From contig NZ_DRFS01000003.1 of assembly GCF_011050415.1 (NCBI RefSeq), positions 124,001 through 188,000 of the forward strand: DNA of 64,000 nucleotides, read 5' to 3'. The translations under genes were made by a program, and so were the position numbers. Source of the stretch: Halomonas sp. Its GTDB lineage: Bacteria > Pseudomonadota > Gammaproteobacteria > Pseudomonadales > Halomonadaceae. This document shows, piece after piece, positions 26,706 through 36,805 of the stretch. Below the pieces are notes generated by a model. The model saw only the letters and a program-made list of their open reading frames with translations, searched no databases and was not told the origin of the DNA. Each line of letters opens with the position of its first letter. Position 1 is the stretch's first letter.

Positions 26706-28235
26706 TCAGTAATTGGCTTCACTGTCTAGCTGCCAGCCGCCCCCCAACGTTTTAAAGAGAGTAGCCGCTGAGGCTAATTGTTCACGCCGTGCATCAGCTT
26801 GCTCCAACCGTGCAGAGAGCAAATTGCGCTCCGCATCCAAGCGTTCAATCTGGCTTACCTGCCCCTGGTCATACATTAATACCGCCAGGTCTCTTGCTCG
26901 CTCGATGGCGCTTATCTGCTCCTCCACGGCGTCGGCTCGCTGAGAGGTAAAGTCGTAGCTATACAGGGCATCTCGCACCTCGTTAAATGCGGTCAGCACG
27001 GTTAAGCGGTACTGGCCCTCTGCCTGTTCGACCAAGGCTTCAGCGCCCTCAACTCCTGCGCGAGTGCGGCCAAAATCAAACAGTGGGCCCATTACAGAGG
27101 CACCTATCCCCCAAGCCCTGGCTGAATCAGTAAACAAATCACTGCTACTGGCTGCCGTTGTGCCGAGAAAGGAGCTTAAGTTAAGAGAAGGCAGCCGATT
27201 TGCTTCCGCTACCCCAACTTGCGCCGTGGCGGCAATCAGCGAGGCTTCTGCGGAGCGAATATCAGGTCGCCGCTGCAGTAGCTCAGACGGCATCACACTG
27301 GGAATCTTTTTCGGCTGAGCGATGCTGGCAAGCGGCGTATTGCCGGTATCAAGGGCAGTGATGAGCTCATCAGGCGACATACCCACCAGCACCCCCAACG
27401 CGCCGCGAAGTGACTCCACCTGCTGTGCCAACGAGGGGATCTCTGATCTTAGCCCCAACCACTCCGCTTCGGCCTGTTTTACTTCCAGCTCGCTGATATC
27501 GCCATACTCAAAACGCAGTTGCTGTAAGCGATAGGTCTCTTCATAAGATGCCAGTGTTTCGTCCAGCAACTGCTGTTGGGCCTCTGCGCTTTTAAGGTTG
27601 AAGTAGGTCGTCACTACATCACCTATTACGCTTATTTCAGCGGCATCGCGGGCAAACTGGCTCTCCTGAAAAGCCGCTAATGCGGCTTCCCGCTCATTGG
27701 CCAAACGCCCCCATAAATCAAGCTCATACTCAAGGCTAGCCGCTAAGGAGTACTGATTATTGGTGGATGTGATCAGGTCTTGAATGGGCTCGAAATCGAT
27801 GGGCAGCGCGGCACCTGGCGTCCGCTCACGGGTGGCTTCCGCCTGAAACCCAACCGTTGGAAATTGCTCAGCCTCGGCAAACCCCAGCTGCGCCCTGGCC
27901 TCTTGAATACGCGCCAACTGAATCGTTAATTCAAGATTATCCTGGGTAGCGCGCTCCACCAATTGGTTTAGCGCCGGGTCGTTGAACTGTCGCCACCACT
28001 GCCGCCACTCATCTCTCTCATGCTGGCTTAGGGTAATATGCTCAGGCCATGCATCCGGCAGGGCAATATCGGGCGCTTGATAATCAGGACCAACAGCACA
28101 GCCACTCAGCAACAGCGCTAACGCAAAACCAAGGCAGTAGTGTTGGTAACTTTTTTTACTTGGTACCGCCCTAAACTCGTTACTTTTCACCACCTTTAAA
28201 TTAGTTTTTTGCAGCTTCCCTTGCACGCTCGCCAT
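26706..28235 (-). CDS. RND efflux outer-membrane factor, NodT/OprM-type lipoprotein
   Basis: The 509-residue product has a lipoprotein signal with lipobox LLSGC (Cys46 in this frame) followed by AVGPDYQAP, the typical start of NodT-family outer-membrane factors. Two repeated coiled-coil/strand modules follow, including RPDIRSAEASLIAATAQVG. It would form the trimeric exit duct for the divergent adaptor and RND pump. The upstream ATG 28235 lacks good spacing from its GAGG, so a GTG start near codons 15-16 is possible; the signal peptide would still be complete. Confidence 0.9.
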   Translation of the reverse strand: MASVQGKLQKTNLKVVKSNEFRAVPSKKSYQHYCLGFALALLLSGCAVGPDYQAPDIALPDAWPEHITLSQHERDEWRQWWRQFNDPALNQLVERATQDNLELTIQLARIQEARAQLGFAEAEQFPTVGFQAEATRERTPGAALPIDFEPIQDLITSTNNQYSLAASLEYELDLWGRLANEREAALAAFQESQFARDAAEISVIGDVVTTYFNLKSAEAQQQLLDETLASYEETYRLQQLRFEYGDISELEVKQAEAEWLGLRSEIPSLAQQVESLRGALGVLVGMSPDELITALDTGNTPLASIAQPKKIPSVMPSELLQRRPDIRSAEASLIAATAQVGVAEANRLPSLNLSSFLGTTAASSSDLFTDSARAWGIGASVMGPLFDFGRTRAGVEGAEALVEQAEGQYRLTVLTAFNEVRDALYSYDFTSQRADAVEEQISAIERARDLAVLMYDQGQVSQIERLDAERNLLSARLEQADARREQLASAATLFKTLGGGWQLDSEANY

Positions 28236-28396
28236 CCTCAGTTTGCATTATCGTTTTTGCGCTACCGCTAATAGCAAAAAACTAAACGTATGTTCGAATC
28301 TTACAAGAGTACCTATTATAGTAAGCGGATTAAACAGCGTTATTAAATGATGAGCACACGCTTACAAATGGATCAACGCCTGCAGGGAGGCAATGA

Positions 28397-29455
28397 ATGA
28401 GGCCCCAACACTCATGGATAGTATTACTAGCAACGGCACTACTGCTCATCGGCTGCTCCAGTGATGAAGAACCCCAGGAGCCCCCTGCCCAAGTCGTAAA
28501 GCTGTTTGAAACCGGTCAACAGGATCTATTTCCCAGCCGTCGTTTTGTGGGCCGCGTTGATGCAGTTAGCACCGTCAATCTTGCTTTTCAGGTCGGTGGA
28601 CGCATCCAAACGTTTTCCGCGGTTCAAGGGTCGACGGTTCCCAGTGGTGAATTGATCGCCCGGCTAGACCCTACGGATTACGCCCTACAAGTGCGTGGTG
28701 CAGAAGCAGAAGTTGAGCAAGCCCGGCGGCACCTCAACCGGCAACGCAATTTACACGCCCATAACGCCGTATCTGCATCCGTCTTGGATGCAGCCCGGGC
28801 CGATGCGGAACTCGCCGAAACGCAGTTGGAAAGCGCGAAACAAGAACTTGCTTATACTTCGCTCTACGCCCCGTTTGATGCTCTGATCACCCGGCGACTG
28901 GTGGAGAACCATACCACCGTACCGCCGAACACTGAGGTGGTTCGCATCCAGGATATTTCCGAGCTGCGTATTCGCATTAACGTGCCTGAAGCACTCATGC
29001 AGCACTTGGAAAACGACCGCGCTTTTAATGTTGAGGCGGAAATCGCGACCTTGCCCGGTGAGCGAATTCCGCTGGTCTACCGTGAGCACGTCACCGAACC
29101 CGATGAAGTCGCGCAAACCTATCAAATTGAGTTTGCCCCTGCCGAAGGTGTACCTCTTATTGCCTTGCCCGGCACTACCGCTACCGTTTTTATAGAGATG
29201 GAAGACACCCTGACCTCATCAGTGATGATAGTGCCTGCCAGCGCGCTGGATCATAGCGAGGGCGGTGATTTTCAGGTTTGGGTATATGACCCAGAAAACG
29301 AGACGGTCTCACCTCAGCAAGTCACCGTGGGTGAAGTGAGCGGTGATCACGTCATCATTATTGCTGGCCTCCAGCCTGGCGTATCGATTGCAGCAGCCGG
29401 CGTGCAGCAGTTGCGCGAAGGTATGCAAGTCAAACCGCTCGACGCAGCGCTATAG
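28397..29455 (+). CDS. RND efflux periplasmic adaptor (membrane fusion lipoprotein)
   Basis: The 352-residue product has a lipoprotein signal ending in LLLIGC (Cys20). The adaptor layout follows: a beta-barrel/lipoyl segment FVGRVDAVSTVNLAFQVGGRI, a helical hairpin near residues 95-150, the second lipoyl half, and a C-terminal membrane-proximal domain. It would bridge the pump encoded next and the divergent outer-membrane factor. GGAGG precedes the start and the pump gene follows after eight bases. No regulator gene is adjacent. Confidence 0.92.
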   Translation: MRPQHSWIVLLATALLLIGCSSDEEPQEPPAQVVKLFETGQQDLFPSRRFVGRVDAVSTVNLAFQVGGRIQTFSAVQGSTVPSGELIARLDPTDYALQVRGAEAEVEQARRHLNRQRNLHAHNAVSASVLDAARADAELAETQLESAKQELAYTSLYAPFDALITRRLVENHTTVPPNTEVVRIQDISELRIRINVPEALMQHLENDRAFNVEAEIATLPGERIPLVYREHVTEPDEVAQTYQIEFAPAEGVPLIALPGTTATVFIEMEDTLTSSVMIVPASALDHSEGGDFQVWVYDPENETVSPQQVTVGEVSGDHVIIIAGLQPGVSIAAAGVQQLREGMQVKPLDAAL

Positions 29456-29463
29456 GAGGCCCT

Positions 29464-32400
29464 ATGAATATCGCCAAGCTGTCGATTGAACGGCCTCTGT
29501 ATACATGGCTCGTCGTGGTGATCTGTTTCTTTGGGGGCTTATGGGGCTTTAATAGTGTCGGTAAACTTGAAGACCCCTCCTTCACCATACCCAATGCGAT
29601 TATTAATACCCCCTACCCGGGTGCCACAGCTACCGAGGTAGAGGAAGAAGTCACCGAGCGTCTTGAACGTGCGATCCAGGAAATGGAGCAGATCGATATT
29701 ATCGAATCAAAATCGCTGCCCGGACGCTCTGAAATTCAAGTAGAGGTTCACTCTAACTACCGTAGCCACGAACTGCCGCAGATTTGGGATGAGCTACGCA
29801 ACAAGGTGAATGATGCTCAAGGGGATTTACCTGATGGCGTGCTTGGCTCTCAGATTAACGACGACTTTGGCGAGGTATACGGTCTTTTTTACGCGGTGAC
29901 CGCCGACGGCTTCACTACCCGGGAAATTCGCGACATCTCCACTTTTCTACAGCGCGAGCTACTTGCCGTACCTGGGGTTGCCAGAGTGACCACCGCGGGC
30001 GAGCGTGAAGAGAGCATCTATATCGATATCTCTAATGAGCGCCTCACCACGCTTGGCATACCGATCGATCAGATCATCAATACCATTCAAACGGAAAATG
30101 CCGTTGAGGATGCAGGTAGCCTGCGCGTTGGTGACCGTCAGGTGCGGCTAGTGGCGCGCAGCGAGATTGATAGCACGGCGCTTATTGAAGCCATCCGCAT
30201 TGGCCGCCCCGGCACCACTGAGCAGATATCCCTGGTGGATATCGCGGATGTGTCTCGACAGCCCACGGAGCTACCCACCCAACTGATCCGTTATAACGGC
30301 CAAGCCGCGTTCACGATTGGTATTGCGGGCGTAGCCACTGACAACATCATTGAAGTGGGTGAGGCAGTAGAAGAGCGCTTAGAGGAGTTAAAAAGCAGAA
30401 TCCCGCTGGGGGTAGAGCTTCACCCGCTGTACGAACAGCATAATGTGGTTAACGATGCCATCAATGACTTTCTGCTCAACCTACTGATGTCAGTGGCCAT
30501 CGTGATTGGCGTGCTGTGTCTGGCAATGGGGTGGCGGATAGGGGTCGTGGTCGGCAGCACCCTACTCCTCACGGTACTGGGTACGCTGCTGTTTATGGGC
30601 CTGCTAGGGATCGAGATGGAGCGCATATCGCTAGGCGCGCTAATTATTGCCATGGGCATGCTAGTAGATAACTCTATCGTCGTCGCCGAGGGCATGGTGA
30701 CCAACATTAAGCGCGGCCAGGGTGCTAAAGAGGCGGCTGGCAATGCCGCTAAACGCACTCAGCTACCGCTGCTGGGCGCCACTGTTATCGGCATTATGGC
30801 CTTTGCTGGGATAGGGCTTTCCGATGATGTGACCGGTGAGTTTCTTTACTCCCTGTTTATGGTGATTATGGTATCGCTGATGTTGAGCTGGTTGCTGGCC
30901 ATCATCGTTACCCCGCTATTTGGCTACTATCTACTGCGCAAGACAGAGTCCTCTTCTGAGGAGCAGGCAGACGAGCAATCAGAGGAGAACGAGAGTAGCG
31001 ACAGCAAACCGGATCTTTACAGCGGACTCTTCTACCGGCTTTATCGTCGGCTGCTGTTGCTTGCCCTGCGCTTGCGGATCGTCACCGTCTCCGCGCTGGT
31101 AGTCATTACCGCGGTATGCATGTGGGCGTTTACACTCATTCCCCAGTCGTTCTTCCCTGACTCCAGCACACCGCTGTTTTTTGTTAACGTCGAGCTGCCC
31201 CAAGGCACCGACATTCGTGCCACCTCCAGCAATGCAGAGGAGATAGAAGCGTATATTCTGGAGCAAGAGGGAGTCGTTTCAGTGGCCAGCTTTATCGGCC
31301 AGGGCGCCACCCGGTTTATGCTGACCTACGCCCCCGAGCAGCCTAATACCGCCTATGTGCAGTTCATTGTGCGTACCGAAGATCTTGATGTCATTCCAGA
31401 GCTTGATCGGCAGTTTTATCGTGAACTGAACGAAACGTTTCCCGGTGCGCAGGTGCGTACCCAACGCCTGCAGTTTGGCCCTGGTGATGGTGCCAATATA
31501 GAGGCCCGTTTCCAAGGACCTTCGCCTAGCGTACTGCGGGAACTGGCCGCAGAGGCACAGCAGCGAATGGATGCCAGCCCCTATTTGATTGATCAGCGCA
31601 TCGACTGGCGCCAGCAGGAATTGATCGTCGCGCCACGCATTAACGAAGAGCGTGCCCGCATCGCCGGCGTCACCCGGGAAGATATTACCCAAACGCTGCA
31701 GTTCGCCTCATCGGGCATTCGTGCAGGCACCTATCGCGAAGGTGAGCACCTGCTGCCCATCGTCGCCCGGCCTCCTGCGGCAGAGCGCGATGATGTGGCA
31801 CTGCTACAAGACCGCAATGTATGGAGCGGTGCCCAGCAGCGTTTTGTGCCCCTAAGCCAAGTAGTTACTGAGTTTGAACTGCAAAACGAAGAAGCACTGA
31901 TACAGCGACGCAACCGGGTACGTACGCTGACGGTGGGGGCCGACCCCGCAGAGGGCTATACTGCCGCACAAGCGTTTGACGCTATTCGCCAGGAAATCGA
32001 AGCCATTTCCCTGCCGCCGGGTTATCGATTGGAATGGGGCGGAGAGCATGAAGACTCTGGCGATGCCCAGGAAGCCCTGGGGCAGCAGCTACCGATTAGC
32101 CTGCTGATTATGCTGCTGACCTCTATTTTACTGTTCGGCAAACTCAAGCAGCCGCTGATCATCTGGCTGGTAGTGCCGATGTCGGTATGCGGCGTGGTCA
32201 TTGGTCTATTAGTGACCGGCCTGCCCTTCTCTTTCACCGCACTGTTAGGAATGCTCAGCCTATCCGGCATGTTGATGAAAAATGCCATTGTGCTGGTCGA
32301 TGAAATAGACGGGCAAATTAAGCAAGGTACGGCACGCTTCACCGCGTTGATAGATGCCAGCGTCAGTCGTTTACGACCGGTATTTCTTGCCGCAGGCACT

Positions 32401-32562
32401 ACCATTCTGGGCATGCTGCCGCTATTAACAGACGCCTTTTTTAACAGCATGGCGGTGACCATTATGGGAGGCTTGGCCTTCGCGTCGTTGCTGACGCTAA
32501 TTGCGGTACCCACGCTTTATGCCATGCTGTTTTCAATTAAGCGCGACGAGGTGGAGCAATAA
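29464..32562 (+). CDS. RND efflux pump, hydrophobe/amphiphile type
   Basis: The 1032-residue product has the length and repeat layout of RND transporters: two halves, each with a transmembrane helix, a large periplasmic loop, and five or more helices. The proton-relay segment GMLVDNSIVVAEG in TM4 lies near residues 398-410, with the paired position MKNAIVLVDEID in the second half near 938. An acidic, glutamate/serine-rich segment around residues 498-520 joins the halves on the cytoplasmic side. The substrate cannot be told from sequence; the absence of heavy-metal signature residues favours organic substrates. Confidence 0.92.
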   Translation: MNIAKLSIERPLYTWLVVVICFFGGLWGFNSVGKLEDPSFTIPNAIINTPYPGATATEVEEEVTERLERAIQEMEQIDIIESKSLPGRSEIQVEVHSNYRSHELPQIWDELRNKVNDAQGDLPDGVLGSQINDDFGEVYGLFYAVTADGFTTREIRDISTFLQRELLAVPGVARVTTAGEREESIYIDISNERLTTLGIPIDQIINTIQTENAVEDAGSLRVGDRQVRLVARSEIDSTALIEAIRIGRPGTTEQISLVDIADVSRQPTELPTQLIRYNGQAAFTIGIAGVATDNIIEVGEAVEERLEELKSRIPLGVELHPLYEQHNVVNDAINDFLLNLLMSVAIVIGVLCLAMGWRIGVVVGSTLLLTVLGTLLFMGLLGIEMERISLGALIIAMGMLVDNSIVVAEGMVTNIKRGQGAKEAAGNAAKRTQLPLLGATVIGIMAFAGIGLSDDVTGEFLYSLFMVIMVSLMLSWLLAIIVTPLFGYYLLRKTESSSEEQADEQSEENESSDSKPDLYSGLFYRLYRRLLLLALRLRIVTVSALVVITAVCMWAFTLIPQSFFPDSSTPLFFVNVELPQGTDIRATSSNAEEIEAYILEQEGVVSVASFIGQGATRFMLTYAPEQPNTAYVQFIVRTEDLDVIPELDRQFYRELNETFPGAQVRTQRLQFGPGDGANIEARFQGPSPSVLRELAAEAQQRMDASPYLIDQRIDWRQQELIVAPRINEERARIAGVTREDITQTLQFASSGIRAGTYREGEHLLPIVARPPAAERDDVALLQDRNVWSGAQQRFVPLSQVVTEFELQNEEALIQRRNRVRTLTVGADPAEGYTAAQAFDAIRQEIEAISLPPGYRLEWGGEHEDSGDAQEALGQQLPISLLIMLLTSILLFGKLKQPLIIWLVVPMSVCGVVIGLLVTGLPFSFTALLGMLSLSGMLMKNAIVLVDEIDGQIKQGTARFTALIDASVSRLRPVFLAAGTTILGMLPLLTDAFFNSMAVTIMGGLAFASLLTLIAVPTLYAMLFSIKRDEVEQ

Positions 32563-32573
32563 TCAGCCTGCAC

Positions 32574-32623
32574 GACCACGCCCTATGGTTCACACTATAT
32601 GGTTCATACTAGAAGGCGTGGTC
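32574..32623 (+). terminator. Inverted repeat after the RND pump gene, possible terminator
   Basis: GACCACGCC at 32574-32582 pairs with GGCGTGGTC at 32615-32623. The 32-base loop contains a direct repeat (CTATGGTTCACACTA, then TATGGTTCATACTA). There is no T-tract, so it could be a factor-dependent terminator or a 3-prime stabiliser rather than an intrinsic terminator. Confidence 0.4.
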
Positions 32624-32649
32624 AATTGATTGAGCAAACCACCAATCGA

Positions 32650-32726
32650 GGTAGTAAAACTACAAAATTAGTTTTTATTGCCGTAAAGTCTCTTATATCG
32701 ACGTCAAAAAATGTAAAATAACTACA
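32650..32726. promoter_or_regulatory. Two HexR-like operators upstream of edd
   Basis: GGTAGTAAAACTACA at 32650-32664 and TGTAAAATAACTACA at 32712-32726 resemble the published HexR operator pattern TGTARTWWWATTACA (15 bp, palindromic). HexR is the RpiR-family regulator of central carbon genes in gammaproteobacteria and responds to KDPG. Their position 37-113 bases before the edd ATG fits promoter control. The hexR gene itself is not in the window. Confidence 0.75.
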
Positions 32727-32762
32727 ATATTTACCCACCGTCTCTATCATGCAGAGGTCCCT

Positions 32763-34652
32763 ATGCCGAGCTCAACACCCGCTACGTTAAATTCAACCGT
32801 TGCTGAGGTTACCCAGCGTATTCGTGAGCGTTCTGCTGAGCGTCGCGCTCTCTATGAGCAGCGCATGGCGGATCAGCACAAGCGTGGCGTGCACCGTGCT
32901 GAGCTAAGCTGCGGCAACTTAGCTCACGGTTTCGCGGCTTGTAATCCGCGTGATAAGAACGAACTCAAGCTGATGAACAGCGCCAACTTAGGCATTATCT
33001 CGTCCTACAACGATATGCTCTCGGCGCACCAGCCGCTGGAAACCTTCCCCGAAACAATTAAAGCTGCCGCACGGGATATGGGCTCCACCGCCCAGTTTGC
33101 CGGAGGCGTACCCGCCATGTGCGACGGCGTGACTCAAGGCCAGCCGGGGATGGAGCTTTCACTGTTCTCCCGTGATGTGATTGCCATGTCAGCGGCTATC
33201 GGTCTATCGCATAATATGTTTGATGCAGCGCTCTACCTGGGGGTATGCGACAAGATTGTTCCAGGGCTATTTATTGCTGCGGCGCGCTTTGGCCACTTAC
33301 CCGCCATGTTTATACCCGCAGGCCCAATGCCCAGCGGCTTACCCAATAAAGAGAAGGCGCGCATCCGCCAGCTCTACGCGGAAGGCAAAGTGGGCCGTGA
33401 CGTACTACTTGAGGCCGAATCTGACTCTTATCACAGCCCAGGCACCTGTACTTTTTACGGCACCGCCAACTCCAACCAGCTAATGATGGAGATGATGGGC
33501 CTACACTTGCCCGGCACTTCTTTTGTGAACCCCGGCACCGAGATGCGCGAAGCACTGACCCGCTACGCCACCGAACAGGCGATTCGCAACACTGAACCCG
33601 GCGGCAACTATCGCCCGTTCTATCAACAGATTGATGAGCGCGCCATTGTTAATGCAGTAGTCGGCTTGCTGGCATCCGGCGGTTCGACCAATCACACCCT
33701 GCACCTGATCGCCATGGCCGCTGCTGCGGGTATTACCCTCAACTGGGATGACTTTACAGCGCTTTCCGCTGTTACCCCCAGCGTGATGCAGGTCTACCCC
33801 AACGGCCAGGCGGATATCAACCACTTCCAAGCGGCGGGCGGCATGAGCTATCTGTTCAGGGAGCTACTGGGTGCAGGCTTAATTCACGGCGATATTCCCA
33901 CTGTGTTCGGCACCGACTTAACTGCCTACACCCAGGAGCCTTTCCTGGAAAATGGAAAAATCGTCTGGCGCGAAGGCCCGGAAAAAAGCCTGGATGAAAA
34001 TGTGCTAAGCCCAGTAGCGACCCCGTTCGCCCCCACTGGCGGCCTTACAGTAATGAAAGGCAACCTGGGCCGTGGCGTGATCAAAGTATCCGCTGTGGCA
34101 GAAGAGCACCGCATCGTTGAAGCGCCGATCAAAATCTTTGAAGACCAAAACGAAATGAAAGCCGCCTTTGAATCTGGCGAGTTGGATCGTGACGTTATCG
34201 TGGTAGTGCGCTTCCAGGGCCCTAAAGCCAATGGCATGCCCGAGCTGCATAAGCTGACCCCGTTCTTAGGCGTGTTGCAGGATCGCGGATTTAAAGTAGC
34301 GTTGGTCACCGATGGCCGCATGTCCGGCGCTTCCGGCAAAGTACCGGCAGCAATACACATCAGCCCTGAGGCGTTAGACGGCGGACCGCTGGCGAAATTG
34401 CGCGATGGCGATATTATCCGCCTGGATGCCAATGCGGGCACGCTGGAAGCCAAAGTCGACCCAGCTACCTGGGCCAAGCGAGAGCTGCAAATCGGCAATT
34501 TGGATCACTACCATGTCGGCCTGGGTCGCGAGCTGTTTGGTGGCTTCCGCCACTTGGCCATGCGCGGTGAAGAAGGCGCAGGGGTATTTGGAGGGTTTGA
34601 AGCCGATGACCTTGCCCACCAGCAGGAGCAAATCTCACAAGAGGACGCATGA
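32763..34652 (+). CDS. edd: 6-phosphogluconate dehydratase
   Basis: The 629-residue product matches Edd of the IlvD/Edd family, a 4Fe-4S dehydratase that converts 6-phosphogluconate to KDPG. Visible signatures are [21 protein letters not shown] near residue 119 and [12 protein letters not shown] near 521. The length is about 20-25 residues above E. coli Edd, within the family range. AGAGG lies six bases before the ATG. HexR-like operators precede it and glk overlaps its end. The KDPG aldolase gene is not adjacent but lies at 43198-43860. Confidence 0.96.
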   Translation: MPSSTPATLNSTVAEVTQRIRERSAERRALYEQRMADQHKRGVHRAELSCGNLAHGFAACNPRDKNELKLMNSANLGIISSYNDMLSAHQPLETFPETIKAAARDMGSTAQFAGGVPAMCDGVTQGQPGMELSLFSRDVIAMSAAIGLSHNMFDAALYLGVCDKIVPGLFIAAARFGHLPAMFIPAGPMPSGLPNKEKARIRQLYAEGKVGRDVLLEAESDSYHSPGTCTFYGTANSNQLMMEMMGLHLPGTSFVNPGTEMREALTRYATEQAIRNTEPGGNYRPFYQQIDERAIVNAVVGLLASGGSTNHTLHLIAMAAAAGITLNWDDFTALSAVTPSVMQVYPNGQADINHFQAAGGMSYLFRELLGAGLIHGDIPTVFGTDLTAYTQEPFLENGKIVWREGPEKSLDENVLSPVATPFAPTGGLTVMKGNLGRGVIKVSAVAEEHRIVEAPIKIFEDQNEMKAAFESGELDRDVIVVVRFQGPKANGMPELHKLTPFLGVLQDRGFKVALVTDGRMSGASGKVPAAIHISPEALDGGPLAKLRDGDIIRLDANAGTLEAKVDPATWAKRELQIGNLDHYHVGLGRELFGGFRHLAMRGEEGAGVFGGFEADDLAHQQEQISQEDA

Positions 34653-35617
34653 TGCGACCGGCGTTAATCGGTGACATCGGCGGCACTAACGCACGTTTAG
34701 CGCTAGTGTCGCCCGGTGAAGTAATACCGCACGATATTTTGAACCTGCCCTGCGCCGACTACCCCGGCGTGGTGGAAGCGGTGAAAGATTATCTAGAGCG
34801 CGTCGGCGCAACCGGTGAAAACGCACCTCAAGAAGCCTGCCTGGCGTTTGCCTGTCCGGTACATGCTGAACGGGTCAAGATGACCAATAATCATTGGGAC
34901 TTTATGAAGAGCGACGTTCAGCAGGCGCTGAATCTCTCGTTATTTAAAGTCATCAATGATTTTACCGCTCAGGCACTGGGTGTCCCCCATGTGGCCACCA
35001 GTGAACTTGTGGAAATACAGCCTGGCAAGACTCAGGCCCACGCGACGCGTTTGGTTATTGGACCCGGCACCGGGCTTGGCGTTGCCGGGGTATTTCCCGG
35101 GCAACACGCCTGGATTCCACTGCCTACCGAAGGTGGACATATTACTTTCGCCCCCACGGACGATGTCGAGCAAGCCATTCTTGATGTTTTCAAACAGCGC
35201 CATCCTCGCGTTAGCGTAGAACGGGTCTTATGTGGTCAGGGCTTACTGGAGCTTTACCAAGCCTTTTGCACCCTTGACGCGGTTGAGCCGAGCTTTAACA
35301 GCCCTGCTGAGGTAACGAAGGCGGCTAACGAAGGGGACAAACTGGCGACCAAAGCCCTACTCCGCTTCCTAAAAGTTCTTGGTGATGTATGCGGCGATGC
35401 CACCTTGACCATGGGTGCCCGCGGTGGCGTCTACCTGTGTGGCGGCATTCTGCCGCGCTTATTGGATTGGCTGCCTAAAAGCGAATTACGCGAAGCCTTT
35501 ATCAATAAAGGACGTATGGGAGCTTATAACGCAGACATACCCATTTGGGTAGTGACCGCCCCCTGGACAGGATTATTGGGAGCCGCCGAAGCGCTACACA
35601 ACGAGGAAGTTTTCTAA
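34652..35617 (+). CDS. glk: Glucokinase
   Basis: The 321-residue product phosphorylates glucose with ATP. The N-terminal ATP-binding signature GDIGGTNARLA is present near residue 7. The catalytic aspartate lies in INDFTAQALG, and GPGTGLGVAG and a glutamate/histidine-bearing EGGHITF follow, as in bacterial Glk (GLK family rather than ROK). A start codon at 34649 overlapping the edd stop is equally possible; 34652 has better spacing from GAGG. It is co-transcribed with edd. Confidence 0.95.
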   Translation: MRPALIGDIGGTNARLALVSPGEVIPHDILNLPCADYPGVVEAVKDYLERVGATGENAPQEACLAFACPVHAERVKMTNNHWDFMKSDVQQALNLSLFKVINDFTAQALGVPHVATSELVEIQPGKTQAHATRLVIGPGTGLGVAGVFPGQHAWIPLPTEGGHITFAPTDDVEQAILDVFKQRHPRVSVERVLCGQGLLELYQAFCTLDAVEPSFNSPAEVTKAANEGDKLATKALLRFLKVLGDVCGDATLTMGARGGVYLCGGILPRLLDWLPKSELREAFINKGRMGAYNADIPIWVVTAPWTGLLGAAEALHNEEVF

Positions 35618-35669
35618 CCCTACTCTGTTAACTCTATTCAGTCGTATTAATAACAACAAGGAGCCACCG

Positions 35670-36623
35670 ATGACGCCAGTTATCGCCTTTGGGGAAGCAC
35701 TGGTAGACATGCTCTCTAGTCGTTTGGGCACAGCAACCGATGTCCAGGAAACCTTTACCCCCTACGCGGGCGGCGCACCAGCAAACGTTGCGGTTGCCTG
35801 CGCCCGCCTAGGCGTATCAAGTAAGTTTCTAGGTATGGTAGGTGACGATACGTTCGGGCATTTTTTGGTGCGTGAACTCAATAGCCATGGCGTAGACACC
35901 AGTGGCGTCGTATTTACTAAACAGTCGCGTACGGCCCTGGCTTTCGTTTCTCGGGATGAAACTGGTGAGCGTACCTTTGACTTTTATCGCCCACCCGCCG
36001 CTGACCTGCTTTATCGCCTTGAGCATTTGCCCCAAGGCGTATTCGAAAACCCGTCCATTCTCCACTTATGCAGCAACAGCCTGACAGACCCAGATATCGC
36101 CGACGTTACCTTAGCCATGGCAACCATGGCTAGGCGTGCTGGCTGTTTGGTCAGTGCCGATGCCAATCTTCGCCATAATCTTTGGCCGGAGGGTGCTGCC
36201 GATATAAGTTTAGTGACGCAGATGCTAGACAGTGCAGAGCTACTCAAGCTTTCCCTGGAAGAACTCGACTATTTACGCGCTGATCACCCTGCAGAGGCAT
36301 GGCTTGCTGAGCGTTTGACGGCAGGTGTTAAAGTGATTTTGATTACCGATGGCCCTAACGAGGTTGTGCTCAAAGGTATTGGAATCGATCAACGCATTGC
36401 GCCTCCCAACGTTGACGCAATAGATACCACCGCTGGGGGCGACGCCTTTATTGGCGGGCTTCTGGCCGAGCTATCTGAGCACGGTATTGATGATAACTGG
36501 CAAAGCGATGCCGATTTTCTACATCGCGCAGTAGAGACCGCCTGCCGTTGTGGTGCCCATGCCGTCACCCGCCCTGGTGCTTATGCGGCGCTACCAACAC
36601 GTGATGATATTGCCATCAGATAG
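35670..36623 (+). CDS. PfkB-family sugar kinase, probably fructokinase
   Basis: The 317-residue product is a ribokinase/PfkB-family kinase. It has FGEALVDM at residues 7-14, the sugar-binding GG at 34-35, MVGDDTFG at 56-63, DANLRHNLWP at 164-173, and the catalytic region DTTAGGDAF at 252-260 with base Asp258. The DANLR...LWP wording is typical of fructokinases. The anion-hole motif reads AGGD where most relatives have GAGD. KDG kinase is an alternative. It follows edd-glk after 52 bases and has a GGAG site. Confidence 0.82.
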   Translation: MTPVIAFGEALVDMLSSRLGTATDVQETFTPYAGGAPANVAVACARLGVSSKFLGMVGDDTFGHFLVRELNSHGVDTSGVVFTKQSRTALAFVSRDETGERTFDFYRPPAADLLYRLEHLPQGVFENPSILHLCSNSLTDPDIADVTLAMATMARRAGCLVSADANLRHNLWPEGAADISLVTQMLDSAELLKLSLEELDYLRADHPAEAWLAERLTAGVKVILITDGPNEVVLKGIGIDQRIAPPNVDAIDTTAGGDAFIGGLLAELSEHGIDDNWQSDADFLHRAVETACRCGAHAVTRPGAYAALPTRDDIAIR

Positions 36624-36651
36624 GAAGGCAGCAAGCAATCTACACCAATCA

Positions 36652-36690
36652 CCCATCGGGGCGTCTGATATAGACGCCCCGATGGGCGTT
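36652..36690 (+). terminator. Strong hairpin after the sugar kinase gene
   Basis: CCCATCGGGGCGTCT at 36652-36666 pairs perfectly with AGACGCCCCGATGGG at 36672-36686 around a 5-base loop. The tail is only CGTTT. It probably ends the edd-glk-kinase transcript. Confidence 0.75.
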
Positions 36691-36750
36691 TACCCACCCT
36701 ACTCTGACCCGCTCAAACCAATACTTAAGTCTATACCGGCTGGCTTGTTT

Positions 36751-36765
36751 AAATGTCAGACATTT
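36751..36765. promoter_or_regulatory. Palindromic GntR-type operator before the galactonate operon
   Basis: AAATGTCAGACATTT is a perfect 15-bp palindrome about a central A, 41 bases before the GntR regulator start. The same sequence with one change occurs at 42996-43010, in front of the facing symporter gene. The repetition and the FCD-type regulator next to it support an operator. Confidence 0.78.
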
Positions 36766-36805
36766 ACTAGACTACGCTCAACGCTAGCCTAACAAGAGAA
36801 GCACG

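Noticed and set aside
36751..36765. Terminator hairpin
   Set aside because: The palindrome has only one central base and is AT-rich; its second copy before the symporter fits an operator better.
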